Source: Nitrospirota bacterium (GTDB lineage Bacteria; Nitrospirota; Thermodesulfovibrionia; Thermodesulfovibrionales; Dissulfurispiraceae). Taken from it: a stretch of DNA of 10,994 nt. Numbering within the stretch: the stretch's first letter is position 1; each line of letters starts with the position of its first letter. A program made the position numbers and the translations under genes. Location of the stretch: contig DUZI01000033.1 in NCBI GenBank assembly GCA_013349595.1, positions 1 through 10,994 of the forward strand, given 5' to 3'. The notes beneath the pieces are model-generated. The model saw only the letters and a program-made list of their open reading frames with translations, had not been told where the DNA came from and did not search any database. Shown piece by piece: positions 6,695 to 10,994 of this stretch.

Positions 6695-7228
6695 ATGATT
6701 ATAGGAAAGACACTTTTTACTACTGAACAGATTCAATCTAAGGTTATTGAATTGGCAAACAGGATTTCAAAGGACTACAAAGGAAAAGAGATAGTTATGG
6801 TAGGTATGCTAAAAGGTGCATTTATGTTTTTTGCAGATATTGTTAGACATATAAAGGTGCCTGTTTTAATTGATTTTATTATTGCTTCAAGCTATTTAGG
6901 GACAGATTCCTCAGGTGAGGTAATAATACATTCCGATTTGAAAGAAGATATTGAAAATAAACATATAATAATAGTTGATGATATTATTGATACAGGAATA
7001 ACTATGAATCTTATTAGAGAAAGGTTATTGATGCGAAACCCTGCAAGTTTAAAGATTTGTGTCTTTCTGGATAAAGAAGAGAGGAGGATTGTAGAGGTTC
7101 CAGTTGATTATATAGGATATAAAATACCAAATGAGTATGTCATTGGATATGGCTTTGATTACAAAAATAATTACAGAAACCTACCTTATGTTGCCATCTT
7201 TAAAAAGGCACATAATAAGGTTAAATAG
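6695..7228 (+). CDS. hpt: Hypoxanthine phosphoribosyltransferase
   Basis: This 177-aa enzyme is full length for bacterial HPRT. It converts hypoxanthine (and usually guanine) plus PRPP to IMP or GMP in cytoplasmic purine salvage. The PRPP-binding loop is IIIVDDIIDTGIT (91-103), with D99 as the expected catalytic base; the first acidic position is D95 where many homologues have Glu. LKGAFMF (39-45) is the loop that binds pyrophosphate. ASSYLG (64-69) carries the Ser-Tyr pair of the flexible lid, and GYGFDYKNNYRNLPYV (151-166) is the base-binding C-terminal segment. All key elements are present. It is the first of four co-directional genes and is followed by queD after 5 bp, so the two are very probably co-transcribed. 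Confidence 0.95.
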   Translation: MIIGKTLFTTEQIQSKVIELANRISKDYKGKEIVMVGMLKGAFMFFADIVRHIKVPVLIDFIIASSYLGTDSSGEVIIHSDLKEDIENKHIIIVDDIIDTGITMNLIRERLLMRNPASLKICVFLDKEERRIVEVPVDYIGYKIPNEYVIGYGFDYKNNYRNLPYVAIFKKAHNKVK

Positions 7229-7233
7229 ATTAA

Positions 7234-7608
7234 ATGTTTAAGCTTATGATTGAGACATCCTTTGCCTCTGCTCATCAGTTAAGAGGATATAAGGGTAAGT
7301 GCGAAAACATACATGGACATAATTGGAAGGTGAAGGTTTGTGTCGTTGCTCATGAGTTAAATGACATAGGAATTGCCATTGATTTTCATGATTTAAAGAG
7401 ACATACCAATGAGGTTATTAATCAATTAGACCATAAGAATGTAAATGAGATCTATCCCTTTACAGAGATAAATCCCTCTTCAGAGAATATTGCAAAATGG
7501 ATTTACGAGATGTTGAAGGAAAGATTGATAGATTATTCCAATATATCTCTTTACTCTGTTACTGTTTGGGAATCCAGCACTGCCTCCGCAACTTATCAAA
7601 AGGAGTGA
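7234..7608 (+). CDS. queD: 6-carboxy-5,6,7,8-tetrahydropterin synthase (QueD/PTPS family)
   Basis: This 124-aa protein belongs to the PTPS family. The zinc ligands are H14, H27 and H29, the last two in CENIHGHNW. C23 provides the CxxxHGH arrangement typical of QueD. The proton-relay pair is D66-H67 in LDHKNVNE, PSSENIA (81-87) is the conserved substrate loop, and E113 in VWESSTASATY anchors the pterin. QueD turns dihydroneopterin triphosphate into carboxytetrahydropterin on the way to queuosine. No queC, queE or queF is in the window. The ATG is 5 bp after the hpt stop, with only a weak AAGG upstream, so translation may depend on coupling to hpt. The pmbA ribosome binding site lies inside its last codons. 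Confidence 0.92.
   Translation: MFKLMIETSFASAHQLRGYKGKCENIHGHNWKVKVCVVAHELNDIGIAIDFHDLKRHTNEVINQLDHKNVNEIYPFTEINPSSENIAKWIYEMLKERLIDYSNISLYSVTVWESSTASATYQKE
7601..7605 (+). promoter_or_regulatory. Ribosome binding site deciding the GTG start of pmbA
   Basis: AGGAG lies within the last codons of queD, 6 nt before the GTG at 7612. The overlapping ATG at 7610 is followed at once by TGA and cannot be used, so GTG is the start. Confidence 0.8.
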
Positions 7609-7611
7609 CAT

Positions 7612-8952
7612 GTGAAGTGGCATTTTTTAAACAAGGTAATTGATGAAGCCTTAAGGGCAGGTGCTCAGGAGGCTGAGATTTATTTTATTCAGTCAAAAGG
7701 CATTACCATAGAGGTAAAGGATAAAGAAACAGAGGCATTTGAATCTTTTGATGAGTCTGGTTATGGTCTTCGCATAATCAAAGATGGTAAGGTGGGGTTT
7801 TCATATTCAACTCAAGAAGAACAGTTCAAAGGGGTTATATCTAAGGCCTTAGCATCTTCAAAATATGTAGCAACACAAGAGGAAAACAAACTCCCAAAGA
7901 GGAATAACAAAATTTTCCACGATGATGTGGAAATCTTTGATAAAAAAATAAATTTGTTAACTCCAAAGGATGCCTTTGAAAAAGTCCTATCAATGGAGCG
8001 ATCAGCCCTAAAAGAGAAATATGTAAATAGGGTAAGGAAGGCAGTGGGTTCATTTTATGAATCATCAACATTTATCAAAAACTCTTTAGGTATTGAGGAT
8101 AGTTTCAAATCTACCGAAGCAGTGGCAAAAATTCTCCTTGTAGCAGAGAATGGTCAAGAGAGTTATACAGGTTGGGACTTTGAGGCAAATCGTTTTATTG
8201 ACAACATAGATTTTGAGCAGATTGGTATTACCGCAAGTAAGAGGGCAACAAGTATGTTTGGTGCTCGTAAGATTTCATCTCTAAAAGGATATGTTGTCCT
8301 TGACAGCATTTCAGCTATAAACTTTCTTACCCTTATGTCTTCATCTTTTAGTTCTGATTCAGTTCAAAAAGGCAGGTCTATCTTAAAGGGTAAGATTGGC
8401 GAGAAGATTATAAGTGATAAGATTGATATTATTGATAGTGCCAATAAAAAAGGGCTTATTGGCACAAGACCTTTTGATGCAGAGGGTTTATATACAGGCG
8501 AGACGGTGGTTATTGAAAAGGGCTATTTAAAATCCTTTCTATATAATTCTTACACTGCCTCAAGAGAGGGTGTGCAATCAACGGGAAATGCTGTAAGGGC
8601 AGGCTTTAAGTCTCTGCCTTTAGTTGGTATAAATAATCTTTATTTAAAAGCTTCTGATGCTACACAGGTATTAAGTAAAGATGAGATTATAAAGGCAATT
8701 GACAGAGGTGTATATGTTACAGAAATCTTAGGTATGCACACAACAAATCCAATCACTGGCGATTTTTCTGTTGGTATATCGGGATTATGGATACAAAAAG
8801 GTGGTTTTATTCATCCCTTTAAAGAGGCAGTTATATCTGGTAATATTTTTAAGTTATTTAATAAAGTTGCACTCATTGGAGATGATTTAAAATTTTATGG
8901 TAATATAGGAGCGCCAACTTTACTTATAGAACAAATTGACATTAACGCCTAA
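7612..8952 (+). CDS. pmbA: TldE/PmbA family metalloprotease-related protein
   Basis: This 446-aa protein has the length of E. coli PmbA/TldE (about 450). The N-terminal part (AQEAEIYFIQSKGITIEV, ESFDESGYGLRII) is the shared TldD/TldE fold. SMFGARKISSLKGYVVLD, followed by a Ser-rich stretch, and the later NAVRAGFKSLPLVG are typical of the TldE branch. The HExxxH zinc motif of TldD is absent. In E. coli TldD and TldE form a heterodimeric protease acting on unfolded peptides and on microcin B17 and CcdA; TldE is the non-catalytic partner. A TldD partner is expected but none is in this window. The gene begins 3 bp after queD and is followed by the acyl-CoA dehydrogenase after 44 bp. Nothing indicates a natural-product cluster, so a general proteolytic role is more likely. 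Confidence 0.9.
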   Translation: MKWHFLNKVIDEALRAGAQEAEIYFIQSKGITIEVKDKETEAFESFDESGYGLRIIKDGKVGFSYSTQEEQFKGVISKALASSKYVATQEENKLPKRNNKIFHDDVEIFDKKINLLTPKDAFEKVLSMERSALKEKYVNRVRKAVGSFYESSTFIKNSLGIEDSFKSTEAVAKILLVAENGQESYTGWDFEANRFIDNIDFEQIGITASKRATSMFGARKISSLKGYVVLDSISAINFLTLMSSSFSSDSVQKGRSILKGKIGEKIISDKIDIIDSANKKGLIGTRPFDAEGLYTGETVVIEKGYLKSFLYNSYTASREGVQSTGNAVRAGFKSLPLVGINNLYLKASDATQVLSKDEIIKAIDRGVYVTEILGMHTTNPITGDFSVGISGLWIQKGGFIHPFKEAVISGNIFKLFNKVALIGDDLKFYGNIGAPTLLIEQIDINA

Positions 8953-8980
8953 ACAAAATTTATCCAAAAAGAAATCAAAG

Positions 8981-8986
8981 AGGAGG
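8981..8986 (+). promoter_or_regulatory. Ribosome binding site deciding the GTG start of the acyl-CoA dehydrogenase
   Basis: A perfect AGGAGG stands 10 nt before the GTG at 8997. No ATG lies in frame between, and the resulting N-terminus (DYFLNEEQIMIRDLAR) is the standard one for the family. Confidence 0.85.
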
Positions 8987-8996
8987 AATTATAAAA

Positions 8997-10157
8997 GTGG
9001 ATTATTTTTTAAATGAAGAACAGATCATGATTCGTGACCTTGCAAGGCAGATTGCAGAAGAAAGGATAGTGCCAGTGAGGGCATATCTTGATGAACATAA
9101 TGAATATCCAAGTGAGATTATTAAGGTACTTGCCCAGTCTGATATGTTTGCCCTTTTTATCCCTGAAGAATATGGAGGACTTGGAAAGGGTTGTTTTGAG
9201 TTATGTTTAGCAGTAGAGGAATTATCTTCTGCTTGTCTTGGAGTGGCTACAACTTTTGCAGCAAATGCACTTGGCACTTATCCAATTATTCTTTTTGGTT
9301 CAGAAGAGCAAAAAAAGAAATATCTGCCTAAGATAGCAACAGGTGAGAAGACCGTTGCCTTTGGACTTACTGAGGCAAATGCGGGGAGTGATGCAGGCGG
9401 TATTCAGACTACTGCACAACTTCAAGGTAATGAATATGTGATTAATGGTACTAAACAATGGATAACTAATGGCGGTGAGGCAGACATATACACTATAATT
9501 GCCATTACAGATAAATCAAAGGGTGCAAGAGGTGCTTCTGCATTCATAGTAGAAAAAGGTGCAAGTGGTTTTACCTTTGGCAAGAAAGAGAACAAGATGG
9601 GAATTAGGGCATCAGCGACAAGGGAGTTAATATTTGATAACTGTAGGGTACCAAAAGAGAATATCATTGCAAGAGAGGGTGCAGGCTTTATCGTCGCCAT
9701 GAAAACACTTGATCAAGCAAGGATTGGAGTTGCTGCACAGGGGGTAGGGCTTGCTCAAGGGGCTTTCAATGAGGCTGTTAATTTTGCACGAAAGAGGATA
9801 CAGTTTGGACACCCCATAATAAGTTTTCAGGCAGTTCAACATATGCTTGCAGACATGGCAATACAGATTGAGGCATCAAGGGCACTGACCTATGCCGCTG
9901 CCCGTTATCTTGATAGTGGTGCAAAAGATGTATCAAAAGAATCAGCAATGGCTAAGACACTTGCAACAGATGTTGCAATGAAGGTTACCACTGATGCAGT
10001 TCAAGTGATGGGTGGGGCAGGTTACATGAAAGAATATCCTGTGGAGAAGATGATGCGTGATGCCAAGATACTACAAATTTATGAAGGGACAAATCAGATA
10101 CAGCGAAATGTCATTGGGCAGGCTATAATCAAGGAATTTGCAAAATCAAAAGGTTAA
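8997..10157 (+). CDS. Acyl-CoA dehydrogenase, short-chain/butyryl-CoA type
   Basis: This 386-aa FAD enzyme has the usual length and layout: N-terminal helical domain (1-120), middle beta domain (121-235) and C-terminal helical domain (236-386). Key motifs are FGLTEANAGSDAGG (122-135, FAD and substrate contact), QWITNGG (154-160), RKRIQFGHPI (265-274), QAVQHMLADMA (278-288) and MGGAGYMKEYPVEKMMRD (338-355). The catalytic base is expected at E363 in IYEGTNQIQR, the position used by short- and medium-chain enzymes. It oxidises an acyl-CoA to the enoyl-CoA and passes electrons to electron-transfer flavoprotein. The exact chain length cannot be read from sequence. No etfAB or other beta-oxidation gene is adjacent, so its pathway (fatty-acid or amino-acid breakdown, or fermentation) is open. 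Its stop lies 2 bp from that of the convergent GGDEF gene. Confidence 0.94.
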   Translation: MDYFLNEEQIMIRDLARQIAEERIVPVRAYLDEHNEYPSEIIKVLAQSDMFALFIPEEYGGLGKGCFELCLAVEELSSACLGVATTFAANALGTYPIILFGSEEQKKKYLPKIATGEKTVAFGLTEANAGSDAGGIQTTAQLQGNEYVINGTKQWITNGGEADIYTIIAITDKSKGARGASAFIVEKGASGFTFGKKENKMGIRASATRELIFDNCRVPKENIIAREGAGFIVAMKTLDQARIGVAAQGVGLAQGAFNEAVNFARKRIQFGHPIISFQAVQHMLADMAIQIEASRALTYAAARYLDSGAKDVSKESAMAKTLATDVAMKVTTDAVQVMGGAGYMKEYPVEKMMRDAKILQIYEGTNQIQRNVIGQAIIKEFAKSKG

Positions 10158-10159
10158 AG

Positions 10160-10994
10160 CTATATTTTTCTCATATCAATTTTATAACAATTACCACCAC
10201 TAAGTTTGGCATATTTTTTCATCTCTGATGCTAATTCAGCTACTTCTCCATAGTGTGTAAAGTTTCTGATTTGATTATGTGCAATACCTATTGAAAGACC
10301 CATTATGGGATATTTTTTCTTCATACCTTCACGGTCGACAGAGTCAATGCATTTCTTTTTTTTGTCTTCATCGTCATAAAAGGTAAGTACAATCTTACTA
10401 AATGTGTCTATTATCTCCTGTGAGAGTTTTTCAGCTATATCTATGGAGACTATAAAGACAAAGTCATCGCCACCAATATGTCCAACAAAACTATCATGGG
10501 GTTGCCATTGTCTTACAAAGTTGAGAACAAGTCTGCCAAGCATTCGCAATACCTGATCTCCTCTACTGAAGCCATATTTATCATTATAGGGTTTAAAATA
10601 ATCCAAATCAGTATAAGCCACAGCAAACTTCTCTCCTTTGTCAATCATGTTCTGAATCTTTTTTTCAATAGTAATATTACCGGGGAGACGACTTAAGGGA
10701 TTGGTTTCGAATACCCTTTCAGCACGGAAAAGACAAAGTTTGACTACATTTTGTATTTCTTTATCTACATCGTGTTTTCTTATATAGTCGTCAATTATCA
10801 ACCAATTATCATCACAAAAGATGTAATCTTCTTCAACGATGACAAGGACTGGTATTTGTCCAAAAATTGGATCTTTTTTTACTTCACTGATTATTTTCGA
10901 GATCTCAGTTGCATCGCTTGAAAAATCTGTAATAATCAAATCAGGCAGGGAATTGTAGATGCTATCTAAGGCATTGGAGATTTTTTTGAAACTA
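10160..10994 (-). CDS. REC-GGDEF protein, 5' end beyond the window
   Basis: The TTG at 10939 is not the true start. The same frame stays open through 18 more codons to the window edge, encoding more of a receiver domain (NSLPDLIITDFSS). The protein is therefore partial at its N-terminus; 277 residues are visible. Numbering from the TTG, D5 in IITDFSS is the expected phosphoacceptor, and DDYIRK (50-55) carries the conserved Lys K55 but lacks the following Pro; the usual Thr/Ser is not obvious. The GGDEF domain covers about 80-257: NPLSRLPGN (80-88), metal-binding YTDLDYF (109-115), and the active loop GGDDF (156-160), an acceptable variant of GGDEF. The RxxD inhibitory site is not present at its usual distance. 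It probably makes cyclic di-GMP in response to phosphorylation, but activity is inferred. Confidence 0.85.
   Translation of the reverse strand, partial: SFKKISNALDSIYNSLPDLIITDFSSDATEISKIISEVKKDPIFGQIPVLVIVEEDYIFCDDNWLIIDDYIRKHDVDKEIQNVVKLCLFRAERVFETNPLSRLPGNITIEKKIQNMIDKGEKFAVAYTDLDYFKPYNDKYGFSRGDQVLRMLGRLVLNFVRQWQPHDSFVGHIGGDDFVFIVSIDIAEKLSQEIIDTFSKIVLTFYDDEDKKKKCIDSVDREGMKKKYPIMGLSIGIAHNQIRNFTHYGEVAELASEMKKYAKLSGGNCYKIDMRKI

Noticed and set aside
10937..10939. TTG start of the GGDEF protein
   Set aside because: The frame is open upstream to the window edge and the receiver domain would be cut in its middle, so the gene is partial instead.
1..10994. CRISPR arrays, tRNA or rRNA genes, and transposase or integrase genes
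   Set aside because: I saw no regularly spaced direct repeats, no cloverleaf or ribosomal RNA sequence, and no recombinase motifs in any reading frame.

Overview
This is an AT-rich stretch (about one third G+C by eye) from a Gram-negative bacterium. An outer-membrane protein with a signal peptide and a C-terminal Phe, anaerobic-type cobalamin genes (cbiG and cbiH fused), and signalling proteins of REC-PAS-histidine kinase and REC-GGDEF types together suggest an anaerobic lineage such as Nitrospirota or Desulfobacterota. That placement is a guess from gene content, not a measurement.

Layout. Positions 1-443 hold no gene. They contain a ~210-bp MITE-like inverted-repeat element (21-229) and a second, degenerate purine-rich inverted-repeat region (244-400). 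Next comes a cytoplasmic REC-PAS-histidine kinase (444-2162, +). Convergent to it is a minus-strand pair: cbiGH (3471-5210, GTG start), then a BPL_N-type class I amidotransferase-like protein (2209-3474) whose ATG overlaps the cbiGH stop as ATGA. A small membrane-anchored protein of unknown function (5349-5780, -) lies upstream of cbiGH. A second, oppositely oriented copy of the MITE-like element fills 5792-5987, between this small gene and a divergent PagL-like outer-membrane protein (6064-6630, +).

A plus-strand run follows: hpt (purine salvage), queD (queuosine/pterin pathway), a TldE/PmbA-type protein and an acyl-CoA dehydrogenase. The hpt-queD-pmbA gaps are 5 and 3 bp and the dehydrogenase follows 44 bp later, so these four may be one transcript, although their functions are mixed housekeeping. 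The last gene is a minus-strand REC-GGDEF protein whose 5' end lies beyond the window; it meets the dehydrogenase tail to tail with 2 bp between stop codons.

Most of the window is ordinary housekeeping and signalling. The least explained items are the pair of inverted ~200-bp elements, which share a perfectly conserved 24-bp core and bracket 5.5 kb, and the translational coupling of an amidotransferase-like protein of unknown substrate to cbiGH. I saw no CRISPR array, tRNA, rRNA, transposase gene or recognisable defence system.
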